DNA from: JAGXLP01 sp964649445
GTDB taxonomy: Bacteria > Bipolaricaulota > Bipolaricaulia > M55B111
Assembly: GCA_964649445.1 (NCBI GenBank)
Contig: CAZYPS010000022.1
Coordinates: 1-26,491, forward strand
DNA: 26,491 bases
Reading direction: 5' to 3'
Below the pieces are notes generated by a model. The model was not told the DNA's origin, made no database searches, and worked only from the letters and a program-made list of their open reading frames with translations. A program made the position numbers and the translations under genes. This document shows, piece after piece, positions 1-5,990 of the stretch. The stretch's first letter is position 1; each line of letters starts with the position of its first letter.

Positions 1-42
1 GTGGAACAATTAGAGGGGAATAAATGGGTTAAATCCAAGTGA
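1..42 (+). CDS. Possible C-terminal end of an upstream gene (partial)
   Basis: Frame 1 is open from the window edge and ends at a TGA at 40-42, giving only 13 residues (VEQLEGNKWVKSK). Nothing identifies the protein. It could be the tail of a gene that starts outside the window, or a chance open frame. No terminator hairpin with a T-run separates it from ndk, so co-transcription with ndk is possible but not shown. Confidence 0.25.
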   Translation: MEQLEGNKWVKSK

Positions 43-101
43 GGCATTCTGCCCACCGATCGGGTCATTCTACTTTCCAAACTTAGGAGGTTTATTACCA
101 A

Positions 102-545
102 ATGGAACGGAGCCTTGTGTTATTGAAGCCGGATACTGTACAGCGCGGTTTGATTGGCGAGCTTTTGTCCAGGCTCGAGGAAAAAGGGTTAAAGATCGCC
201 GCCATGAAGATGATGAAAGTTGGAGAGGATCTAGCCAAAGAGCATTACGAGGAGCACCTGGAAAAGGATTTCTTCTCCGATTTATTTAACTTCATAACTT
301 CTAGCCCCATCGTAGCCATGGTGGTGGAAGGTGAGCAGGCAGTTGGCGTAATCAGAGAGATGATGGGATCTACCAACCCGTTCGAGGCGAAACCGGGAAC
401 TATAAGAGGAGACTACGGGCTGGATCTGACCAAGAACCTTATTCACGGTTCGGATTCAAAAGAATCAGCGGAAAGAGAGGTAAAACTTTTCTTCGACGAA
501 GAAGAGATTCTGGACTACGAACTCACGAGCAAAAAGTGGCATTAA
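102..545 (+). CDS. ndk: Nucleoside diphosphate kinase
   Basis: Transfers the gamma phosphate of ATP to nucleoside diphosphates through a phosphohistidine, balancing cytoplasmic (d)NTP pools. The 147-residue product has the family signature NLIHGSDS at 112-119 with the catalytic His115, the N-terminal LLKPDTVQR strand (residues 7-15), and the PGTIRGDYG segment (98-106) of the nucleotide site. Length is normal; the C-terminal WH is also common in the family. The ATG is preceded by AGGAGG at 85-90, which fixes the start. The recA gene follows after an 86-bp gap that contains its own promoter, so ndk is probably a separate or read-through unit. Confidence 0.96.
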   Translation: MERSLVLLKPDTVQRGLIGELLSRLEEKGLKIAAMKMMKVGEDLAKEHYEEHLEKDFFSDLFNFITSSPIVAMVVEGEQAVGVIREMMGSTNPFEAKPGTIRGDYGLDLTKNLIHGSDSKESAEREVKLFFDEEEILDYELTSKKWH

Positions 546-571
546 TGGTTGTGTCGAACGGAGGCGCTAGG

Positions 572-601
572 TTGATTAATCCGAATATCCGTTCGTTAAA
601 T
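572..601 (+). promoter_or_regulatory. recA promoter
   Basis: A -35-like TTGATT at 572-577 is followed after 18 bp by TTAAAT at 596-601. The SOS box at 582-595 fills the spacer, so a bound repressor would block RNA polymerase. The recA start codon lies 31 bp downstream of the -10. This is a pattern match only; no transcript data. Confidence 0.5.
582..595. promoter_or_regulatory. LexA (DinR-type) SOS box upstream of recA
   Basis: The 14-mer CGAATATCCGTTCG matches the Gram-positive LexA/DinR operator CGAAC-N4-GTTCG at nine of the ten defined positions. It sits in the spacer of the predicted recA promoter, 37 bp before the recA ATG, where an SOS operator is expected. A second CGAAC half-site at 555-559 forms, with 588-595, an 8-bp inverted repeat (555-562 with 588-595) that could be a weaker extra contact or chance. 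Implies LexA control of DNA repair in this organism; lexA itself is not in the window. Confidence 0.75.
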
Positions 602-631
602 TTTCGTTTTTCAAATATTTAGGGTGATTTT

Positions 632-1663
632 ATGGGTAAGGAAGACGTACTTGACAGCACGTTAGATAAGATTAAAAACGAGCACGGTGAGGGCTCGATT
701 ATGTGGATGGGGGACCAGGATGCTATCGAAGTTGAAACAACTTCCAGCGGTTCTCTGGCTCTGGATATAGCACTCGGAGCCGGTGGAGTTCCCCGCGGCA
801 GGATAGTTGAGATATTTGGTAAAGAGTCGAGTGGAAAGACTACCCTCGCGCTACACATGCTTGCAGAAGTGCACAATAAAGACGGGGCCGCTGCTTTTGT
901 CGATGCCGAGCACGCGCTCGATCCGAAGTATTCCCGGTCAATCGGGGTAGATCTGGACCAATTGCTCCTCAGTCAGCCTAATTCCGGGGAAGAAGCACTC
1001 GAAATAACGGAACAGTTGATCCGGAGCGGAGCTCTGGACATGGTCGTTATCGATTCGGTTGCTGCTCTAGTTCCTCAGGCCGAGCTGGAAGGTGAAATGG
1101 GTGATTCTCAGGTTGGGCTCCAGGCAAGGCTTATGTCACAGGCAATGAGGAAGCTGGCAGGGGCCATTTCTCAATCCAAAACCACCGTCGTTTTTACAAA
1201 CCAGATTCGATCAAAGATAAATAATTCTCCCTGGGGGCCTTCTACGACAACTTCCGGTGGTAGGGCACTAAAGTTTTACAGCTCCCTCAGGTTGAACATA
1301 TACATTACAAAAACTCTGGAGAATGACGGCGAAAAAATCGGTAATTCCGTAACCGTCAAAATTGTAAAGAACAAAGTTGCTCCACCATTCCAGGAAGCCC
1401 AGTTCGATATAATTTACGGCAAGGGCATTTCTACGGAGAGAGAACTCCTTGATCTTGGAGAAAAGTACGATATCGTAGAACGAAACGGTTCGTGGTATTC
1501 CTACGGTGATACTCGACTGGGTCAGGGAGTTGACAACAGTCAGGAATTCCTCGAGGAGAACCCGGAGATAGCCGACGAAATTGAGAAGAAAATTAGGCAG
1601 GAAGCCGGACTCGACGAGCAGGAAGAATCCGACAAAGAGGAAGAAGAGTCCTCAGAGGATTAA
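632..1663 (+). CDS. recA: RecA recombinase
   Basis: ATP-dependent strand exchange protein and LexA co-protease for recombinational repair. The 343-residue sequence has Walker A GKESSGKTT (63-71), the catalytic Glu93 in DAEHALDP, Walker B (MVVIDS, 137-142), the loop L1 region MGDSQVGLQARLMSQA (156-171), NQIR (190-193) and the L2 region up to GGRALKFY. The tail (about 328-343) is a short acidic stretch as in most RecAs. Two oddities: Lys in the second P-loop position, where Pro is usual, and an L2 loop with one extra residue and Ser where the conserved Glu normally stands. SD-like AGGGTGAT is at 621-628. The next gene, recX, begins 1 nt after the stop. Confidence 0.98.
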   Translation: MGKEDVLDSTLDKIKNEHGEGSIMWMGDQDAIEVETTSSGSLALDIALGAGGVPRGRIVEIFGKESSGKTTLALHMLAEVHNKDGAAAFVDAEHALDPKYSRSIGVDLDQLLLSQPNSGEEALEITEQLIRSGALDMVVIDSVAALVPQAELEGEMGDSQVGLQARLMSQAMRKLAGAISQSKTTVVFTNQIRSKINNSPWGPSTTTSGGRALKFYSSLRLNIYITKTLENDGEKIGNSVTVKIVKNKVAPPFQEAQFDIIYGKGISTERELLDLGEKYDIVERNGSWYSYGDTRLGQGVDNSQEFLEENPEIADEIEKKIRQEAGLDEQEESDKEEEESSED

Positions 1664-1664
1664 G

Positions 1665-2177
1665 GTGAGTGAGTCCGGCGCCGACGAGACTGCGGGGGAA
1701 GACAAGGAAGAAGAGCTGCGGGACGCCCGATCATATTTACAGCTCCTGTTAGAATACCGGCCCAGGACTGAAGAAGAGTTAAGGGACCGGTTGAGCGAGA
1801 AGGATTACTCCCCGGATATTATAGAAGATGTCGTCGATTGGGCCCTGAAAAAGGGTCTGATCGACGACGAGTTATTTGCCGAGTACTTCGTGGAGGATCG
1901 CCTTCAAAATAAACCAATGGGGAGATCGGGTCTCTACAAAGAACTACTCGAACACGGCGTCAAGAAGGAAGTTGCGAAGGAGGTACTGGATAAAAAGACC
2001 TCCTCACGAACTGAAGAGGATCGCTGCCGGGAGTTAGCCCGAAAACGGTTGTCGAAATACCAAGGTGAGGACGTGAAATCCAGATACAGGAAAACCCTTG
2101 GATTCCTCGAAAGACGGGGATTTTCCAGAGGGTTGGTAAACTCCATACTAAAGGAGATTTTGTTTAATAATGACTAA
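1665..2177 (+). CDS. recX: Regulatory protein RecX
   Basis: RecX binds RecA filaments and limits their growth. The sequence shows the typical tandem three-helix repeats: a helix pair around RSYLQLLLEYRPRTEEELRDRL, then GLIDDELFAEYFVEDRL, then a C-terminal repeat ending in GFSRGLVNSIL. The frame is open into recA, but the likely start is GTG at 1665, preceded by AGAGGA at 1654-1659 inside the last recA codons; this gives 170 residues, normal for RecX. An upstream ATG at 1581 would require an 83-bp overlap with recA and a Lys/Arg-rich leader that RecX lacks. Gene order recA-recX and the 1-nt spacing imply translational coupling. Confidence 0.88.
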   Translation: MSESGADETAGEDKEEELRDARSYLQLLLEYRPRTEEELRDRLSEKDYSPDIIEDVVDWALKKGLIDDELFAEYFVEDRLQNKPMGRSGLYKELLEHGVKKEVAKEVLDKKTSSRTEEDRCRELARKRLSKYQGEDVKSRYRKTLGFLERRGFSRGLVNSILKEILFNND

Positions 2178-2655
2178 AGTTGGTATCGGTCTTGATTTTC
2201 ACCGATTGGAAGAGGGAGAAAGACTGATCCTGGGCGGAGTCGAGTACGATCACCCCTCTGGTACCGTAGCTCATTCCGACGGCGACGTGTTAGTCCACGC
2301 TATTTGCGACGCGATACTCGGTGCCGCTGCTCTGGGCGACATTGGGAACCACTTTCCGGACGATGATCCTGCCTACGAAGGAATCTCGAGCCTGGAGCTG
2401 CTGGAAAAAGTATTAGAGAAGGTGAACTCTGAAGGATTCGAGCCTGTAAACGTCGATTCTACGTTGATAATTCAGAAGCCGAAGCTCGGAGCTGGTCGAA
2501 ACGAGATGAGGGAAAATTTAAGTGAAGTAATCGGAGCTCCTATCAACGTCAAAGCGACTACCACGGAACGGCTGGGGTTTATCGGTCGAGAGGAGGGAGT
2601 GGGTGCTCAGGCTGTAGCAACTCTATCCAGTTCGAATGAAGATATCCGGGGATAA
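2170..2655 (+). CDS. ispF: 2-C-methyl-D-erythritol 2,4-cyclodiphosphate synthase
   Basis: Catalyses cyclisation of 4-diphosphocytidyl-methylerythritol 2-phosphate in the non-mevalonate isoprenoid pathway. The 161-residue protein carries the divalent-metal ligands Asp9, His11 (GLDFHRL) and His43 (VLVHAICDAILGAA), the AHSDGDV motif (35-41), the LGDIGNHFPDDD loop (55-66), and the C-terminal KATTTERLGFIGREEG motif, all diagnostic. The ATG overlaps the recX stop by 8 bp and is preceded by AGGAG at 2152-2156 inside recX, so it is likely translated from the recA-recX mRNA. The functional link with recX is not obvious. Confidence 0.97.
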   Translation: MTKVGIGLDFHRLEEGERLILGGVEYDHPSGTVAHSDGDVLVHAICDAILGAAALGDIGNHFPDDDPAYEGISSLELLEKVLEKVNSEGFEPVNVDSTLIIQKPKLGAGRNEMRENLSEVIGAPINVKATTTERLGFIGREEGVGAQAVATLSSSNEDIRG

Positions 2656-2785
2656 TATTTTAGAGGCAGCAATCCTGCCAGGTTATTCCCTGAAGCCTTT
2701 TTTGGTAATCTGCCGTTATCAATTTGAGTAAGATTAACCAAGAAGATTTACCAACTTGATTCGAGTTTATAAAAAGGAGGAAGTG

Positions 2786-3199
2786 ATGGAAATTGAAGTG
2801 AAGCAATTAGAGGGTTCGACGTTCGTCGGTCGAGGAGAATCCAACCACTGGACGGTTATGGACGCAGTCGATGACGTGGACGGTCACGATGGAGCTACAC
2901 GCCCTATGGAAATGTTGTTGATCAGCCTCGGTGGCTGTACTGGTATAGATCTGCATACTCTGCTAACCAAAATGAGAGTGGACTACGACGACATTGATAT
3001 GGAAATTTCCGGGGATCGGAACGATGAACATCCAAAATATTATACCGAGATTCACGTCGACTACAGGATCCACGGCTCGGACCTGCCGGAAGACAAGGTT
3101 GCAAAGGCAGTAAGATTGACCCAGGAAAAGTATTGTTCCGTTACTCATTCACTGGAGGCGGAAGTTACGTACGATTACGAGATCGCCGAGCCGGAATAA
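2786..3199 (+). CDS. OsmC/YhfA-family peroxiredoxin-like protein
   Basis: OsmC/Ohr proteins are small cytoplasmic dimers that reduce organic hydroperoxides through a Cys pair. The product has the two family cysteines, one in LISLGGCTGID and one in EKYCSVTHSL, with the intervening long helix. The spacing and the GGCTGID motif fit the YhfA-like branch rather than Ohr, so peroxidase activity is inferred. The start is taken at ATG 2786 because AGGAGG (2775-2780) lies just upstream; an in-frame upstream codon at 2756 would add ten residues but has no SD. The product is 137 aa. About 130 bp separate it from ispF. Confidence 0.88.
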   Translation: MEIEVKQLEGSTFVGRGESNHWTVMDAVDDVDGHDGATRPMEMLLISLGGCTGIDLHTLLTKMRVDYDDIDMEISGDRNDEHPKYYTEIHVDYRIHGSDLPEDKVAKAVRLTQEKYCSVTHSLEAEVTYDYEIAEPE

Positions 3200-3339
3200 C
3201 GACTTAATCTACTTGAACGACTTTCGTTTTAAAACTTTCACCTGTATCACCCGCCGAAAAAAATCCGCACAGCTTTGTCAGCTTTACCTTTAAATTAACC
3301 AGAAAACAGGCTTGTTAGGTGTAAATTTTCTATTTTCGG
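3200..3339. other. Intergenic stretch before the aromatic operon
   Basis: AT-rich DNA without a gene. The only structure seen is a weak hairpin at 3216-3228 (AACGA-CTT-TCGTT) followed by a short T-rich run, which may end the osmC transcript. A direct repeat AGCTTT (3271-3276 and 3281-3286) has no evident meaning. The promoter of the next operon begins at 3342. Confidence 0.4.
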
Positions 3340-3341
3340 GC

Positions 3342-3370
3342 TTGAAGGCAAGCCAGGGTGCCTATATAAT
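3342..3370 (+). promoter_or_regulatory. Sigma-70 promoter of the aromatic biosynthesis operon
   Basis: TTGAAG (3342-3347), exactly 17 bp, then a perfect TATAAT (3365-3370): the best promoter match in the window. The transcript should start near 3377, leaving about 208 nt before the chorismate mutase gene. The -35 lies in an inverted repeat GCTTG-AAGG-CAAGC (3340-3353), and the -10 is flanked by an imperfect repeat (CAGGGT at 3355-3360, ACCCCTG at 3371-3377), so a protein operator is also possible. Confidence 0.8.
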
Positions 3371-3379
3371 ACCCCTGTT

Positions 3380-3499
3380 ATGAGGAATTTGGTGCTGAAT
3401 TTAACATGTCTTCATTCTGTTTCTCGCGATAAGGCACCGCCCTTTCTATTTAATCTCATCCTTAACTATTTTTTTGGCTATTTTTATTTTGTGAACTGA
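3380..3499 (+). CDS. Phe/Tyr-rich leader peptide (attenuator)
   Basis: A 39-codon frame from ATG 3380 to TGA 3497-3499 ends in NYFFGYFYFVN; codons 30-37 are Tyr-Phe-Phe-Gly-Tyr-Phe-Tyr-Phe (3467-3490), seven aromatic codons of eight, with two more Phe at positions 22 and 24. It lies between a strong promoter and the first gene of a tyrosine operon, and its stop codon overlaps the left arm of an 11-bp hairpin. This is how phe, trp and his leader peptides are arranged. The ATG falls about 3 nt after the predicted transcript start, so it would be near-leaderless; alternatively GTG 3392 could start behind GAGGA (3382-3386). AT-richness makes TTT/TAT runs easier by chance. Confidence 0.7.
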   Translation: MRNLVLNLTCLHSVSRDKAPPFLFNLILNYFFGYFYFVN

Positions 3500-3534
3500 T
3501 CTAAAGCCCGTACCTCCAAAATAGGCTTTAGATC
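3498..3534 (+). promoter_or_regulatory. Attenuator hairpin 1 overlapping leader stop codon
   Basis: GATCTAAAGCC (3498-3508) is the perfect reverse complement of GGCTTTAGATC (3524-3534), an 11-bp stem with a 15-nt loop. The left arm begins inside the leader peptide TGA. The loop contains CCCGTACCT (3507-3515), which can instead pair with AGGT..ACGGG (3541-3551) of the next hairpin with a 2-nt bulge, and CCTCCAA (3513-3519), which is complementary to the Shine-Dalgarno region TTGGAGG (3573-3579). These alternatives make it a candidate switch. Confidence 0.65.
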
Positions 3535-3539
3535 GCGGT

Positions 3540-3568
3540 AAGGTCCACGGGGTTCCTGTGGTCCTTTT
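3540..3568 (+). terminator. Attenuator terminator hairpin before the chorismate mutase gene
   Basis: AAGG-T-CCACGGG (3540-3551) pairs with CCTGTGG-T-CCTT (3555-3566), 11 bp including one G-T wobble, with a single T-T mismatch and a 3-nt loop, ending in TTTT (3565-3568). It resembles an intrinsic terminator with a short U-tract placed 17 nt before the start codon. Its left arm is shared with the alternative pairing to 3507-3515, so the two structures exclude each other. Confidence 0.55.
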
Positions 3569-3584
3569 GCTATTGGAGGGAGAA

Positions 3585-3878
3585 ATGATCGACGATTTGC
3601 GAACTGAGATAGACCGAATCGACTCAAAGCTGGTTAAGCTTGTGAACAGCCGTGCCAGTACGGCACTAAAGATTGGAAGCTACAAGAGAAAAAAGGATCT
3701 GGACGTTACCGATGAGGAGAGGGAAGAAGCCGTATTAAACCAGGTAAAGGAGCTGAATGATGGACCTTTTTCCGATCGACAAATTGAGCGTATTTTCGAG
3801 CAGTTAATTTCTGAAACCCGGAAAATACAAATGGAGGTCGATTCAAATGATAGTAGTCATGAAGCCGGAAGCAACTGA
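3585..3878 (+). CDS. Chorismate mutase, AroQ fold
   Basis: Converts chorismate to prephenate, the committed step to Phe and Tyr. The 97-residue all-helical monofunctional protein has the AroQ active-site set: Arg6, Arg23 (VNSRAS), Lys34 (YKRKK), Asp43, Arg46, Glu47 and Gln82 near the end of the last helix (numbered from ATG 3585). An in-frame GTG at 3558 exists but lies inside the terminator hairpin; ATG 3585 has GGAGG at 3575-3579 and is the natural start. It is the first enzyme gene of the operon, directly behind the attenuator, and overlaps the DAHP synthase gene by 32 bp, suggesting the two products may be made in fixed ratio or interact. Confidence 0.93.
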   Translation: MIDDLRTEIDRIDSKLVKLVNSRASTALKIGSYKRKKDLDVTDEEREEAVLNQVKELNDGPFSDRQIERIFEQLISETRKIQMEVDSNDSSHEAGSN

Positions 3879-4872
3879 AGAGCAGATAAATGAGGTTGAA
3901 GAAAAGTTGATCGATTTGGGTTTTAGTGTTCACTTTTCTCAGGGTGTGGACTACACCACGTTAGGCGCTATAGGTGACAAAAGCGGGGTGGATCCGCGAG
4001 AACTGGAAATCCTAAACGAAGGAGTGGCTAAAGTGACTGAGATAAGTGAACCGTATAAACTTGCCGGAAGGGATTTTCATCCGGCGGATAGTGTGATCGA
4101 GGTTGGAGACGTTAAGATCGGTGAGGGCGAGCCGGTAACGATGGCCGGTCCCTGTGCGATCGAATCCAGAGACCAGGTGGATAAAATTGCACGGTACGTT
4201 TCCGATCGAGGTGCTTCGATACTCAGGGGGGGAGCGTTCAAACCAAGGACGTCACCCTACAGTTTCCAGGGACTGGGCGAGGAAGGACTTCGCTACATGA
4301 GAGAGGCGGCAGACAATAACGGTCTCAAGATGGTTACGGAGGTAATGGGAAAGAGTCAGGTTGAACTCGTCAGCAGTTACACCGATATCCTTCAGATAGG
4401 GTCGCGGAACATGCAGAACTACAATCTATTGCGAGAAGTCGGAAGAACCGATACACCGGTGCTCCTGAAACGAGGTTTCTCCTCGACCGTGAAGGAATTC
4501 TTGATGGCGGCGGAATACGTGATGTCGGAAGGGAACGAAGACGTGATTCTTTGCGAGAGGGGAATTAGAACTTTTTCCAACGAAACCAGGTTTACCCTCG
4601 ATCTTTCCGTGGTTCCGATAATAAAAGACGAAAGCCACTTACCTATAATCATTGACCCCAGTCATAGTACGGGCGTGAGGGATAAGGTAATACCTATGGC
4701 AAGAGCCGGAATAGCTGCCGGGGCGGACGGTATGATCGTCGAAGTTCATCACGAACCGGAGAAGGCAAAAAGTGATGGTCCTCAGTCGCTACGGCCTCAT
4801 CAGTTCGCCGATTTGATGGACCAGATAGAGCAAATTAACGAAACTCTCACTGGAAGACCAGTAGCGGCTTAG
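3847..4872 (+). CDS. aroF: 3-deoxy-7-phosphoheptulonate (DAHP) synthase, type I-beta with N-terminal regulatory domain
   Basis: First shikimate-pathway enzyme: PEP plus erythrose-4-phosphate to DAHP. Residues 1-70 form a ferredoxin/ACT-like domain starting MIVVMKPEAT, which in Thermotoga-type enzymes mediates Tyr/Phe feedback; the linker PYKLAGRDFHP is followed by the TIM barrel. Metal and substrate residues are visible: Cys103 (AGPCAIES), Lys132 in FKPRTSPYSF, Lys208-Arg209 (LLKRGF), His273 (DPSHSTG), Glu299 (VEVHHEPEKA) and Asp310. The 341-residue length is typical. ATG 3847 has GGAGG at 3833-3837 within the chorismate mutase gene. Feedback inhibition is inferred from the domain; its effector cannot be read from sequence. 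Confidence 0.96.
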   Translation: MIVVMKPEATEEQINEVEEKLIDLGFSVHFSQGVDYTTLGAIGDKSGVDPRELEILNEGVAKVTEISEPYKLAGRDFHPADSVIEVGDVKIGEGEPVTMAGPCAIESRDQVDKIARYVSDRGASILRGGAFKPRTSPYSFQGLGEEGLRYMREAADNNGLKMVTEVMGKSQVELVSSYTDILQIGSRNMQNYNLLREVGRTDTPVLLKRGFSSTVKEFLMAAEYVMSEGNEDVILCERGIRTFSNETRFTLDLSVVPIIKDESHLPIIIDPSHSTGVRDKVIPMARAGIAAGADGMIVEVHHEPEKAKSDGPQSLRPHQFADLMDQIEQINETLTGRPVAA

Positions 4873-4880
4873 CCGTCTAT

Positions 4881-5990
4881 ATGAGCATTGAAACCGAGTT
4901 TTCCAGGATAACGGTAGTGGGGCTAGGGCTAATGGGGGGATCGTTCGGCCTGGCAATAAAGAATTTTTTTCCCGATTTGACCGTCGTCGGTGTCGATTAC
5001 GACGAGGAAATAAACAAAGCCCTGCGGCGGGGAGCTGTTGATGAAGGCTACAAGCCCGAAGAGTTGTCCGGAGCGGTGGAAGAGTCCGACCTGGTGGTTC
5101 TGGCAACACCAATCGACGAAATTATCGGGATCATCGAGCAACTTGCCGGAAGAGTTAAGGAGGAAACCGTGATTATGGATTTAGGTTCCACGAAGGGTGA
5201 AGTCTGTGGGGCGGGCTGGAAGAAGTTCGGTGATTCACCCGCGGAGTTCGTCGGTGGGCATCCCATGACGGGCGCCGAGATTCGCGGCATAGCGGGAGCG
5301 CATCCGTTGCTTTTCGAGAATAGTGTCTTCGTCCTCGTTACGCCTGAGGGGGAGCCTACGCCAGGTTCCCGAAAACTGGAAGACTTCATTGGGGGGCTTG
5401 GAGCAGAGCCGCGCTACTTGAATCCGGAAAGACACGACGCCATCGTGGCAAAGGTAAGTCATCTGCCTCAACTGATCTCTGTTGGATTAATGGAACTGGT
5501 GGGAGACGAATCCGACCCGGAAGATTACCTCTCACTGGCGGGGGGAGGGTTCAGGGACATGACCAGAATAGCGGATTCTCCCTTCGACATCTGGGACGAT
5601 ATTTTTGAAACGAACGGAGAATTGATAGAAGAAGTAGGTATCGAATTTCTCGATGAACTAAGAGAAATAGTTCGAAGCCTTCAGGATGAAGGGCTTGAAA
5701 AAACGTTCGAAGAAGCCAGTAAACTTCGGGCCGAACTGCCAAAATCCAGAAAAGGAATATCCTCCAGTACTTTCAAAATTGCGGTAATGGTCCCGGACAG
5801 GCCCGGGGCTCTCGGGGAATTGACGTCGATACTGGGAGAGAAGGGAATAAATATAAGAGATCTTGAACTTCAGAAAGTCAGAGAGGATTACGGCGGGACG
5901 TTTCAGGTCTATTTCGACTCCCTCGGGGAAGCCAGGGAGGCAAACAGGGTAATTATGAATCACGGGTTCGAGTCGAGGGTGGTGGATTGA
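4881..5990 (+). CDS. tyrA: Prephenate dehydrogenase with C-terminal ACT domain
   Basis: Oxidative decarboxylation of prephenate to 4-hydroxyphenylpyruvate (or of arogenate to tyrosine). Residues 10-40 form an NAD-binding Rossmann unit (VGLGLMGGS; Asp39 ends beta-2, pointing to NAD rather than NADP). GGHPMTGAE (125-133) with His127 and SHLPQ (193-197) with His194 are TyrA signatures, as is GGGFRDMTRIA (221-231). Residues 297-369 are an ACT domain (DRPGALGELTSIL), the usual tyrosine sensor. 369 residues is normal for TyrA-ACT. It starts 8 bp after the DAHP synthase stop with no clear SD, so reinitiation is likely. Substrate preference (prephenate or arogenate) is undecided. Confidence 0.95.
   Translation: MSIETEFSRITVVGLGLMGGSFGLAIKNFFPDLTVVGVDYDEEINKALRRGAVDEGYKPEELSGAVEESDLVVLATPIDEIIGIIEQLAGRVKEETVIMDLGSTKGEVCGAGWKKFGDSPAEFVGGHPMTGAEIRGIAGAHPLLFENSVFVLVTPEGEPTPGSRKLEDFIGGLGAEPRYLNPERHDAIVAKVSHLPQLISVGLMELVGDESDPEDYLSLAGGGFRDMTRIADSPFDIWDDIFETNGELIEEVGIEFLDELREIVRSLQDEGLEKTFEEASKLRAELPKSRKGISSSTFKIAVMVPDRPGALGELTSILGEKGINIRDLELQKVREDYGGTFQVYFDSLGEAREANRVIMNHGFESRVVD

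Noticed and set aside
555..595. 8-bp inverted repeat CGAACGGA/TCCGTTCG as a terminator of ndk
   Set aside because: Loop of 25 nt and no T-run directly after; its right arm is the SOS box half-site, so regulatory use is more likely.
1581..1664. Long upstream extension of recX inside recA
   Set aside because: Lys/Arg-rich sequence out of frame with recA, no recX similarity; GTG 1665 with AGAGGA upstream is the better start.
2665..2679. Hairpin GGCAG-CAATC-CTGCC after ispF as a terminator
   Set aside because: Only a 5-bp stem and no T-run follows; not enough for a terminator call.
3406..3432. Second small frame MSSFCFSR in the aromatic leader
   Set aside because: Eight residues, no SD and only two Phe; the aromatic frame at 3380 explains the arrangement much better.
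3531..3552. Minus-strand sequence resembling a T-box core (GTGGACC..ACCGCG)
   Set aside because: Read on the minus strand it would lead away from the aromatic operon, and no minus-strand gene lies downstream (the osmC-like gene is on the plus strand). The match is also imperfect; the sequence is explained by the plus-strand attenuator stems.
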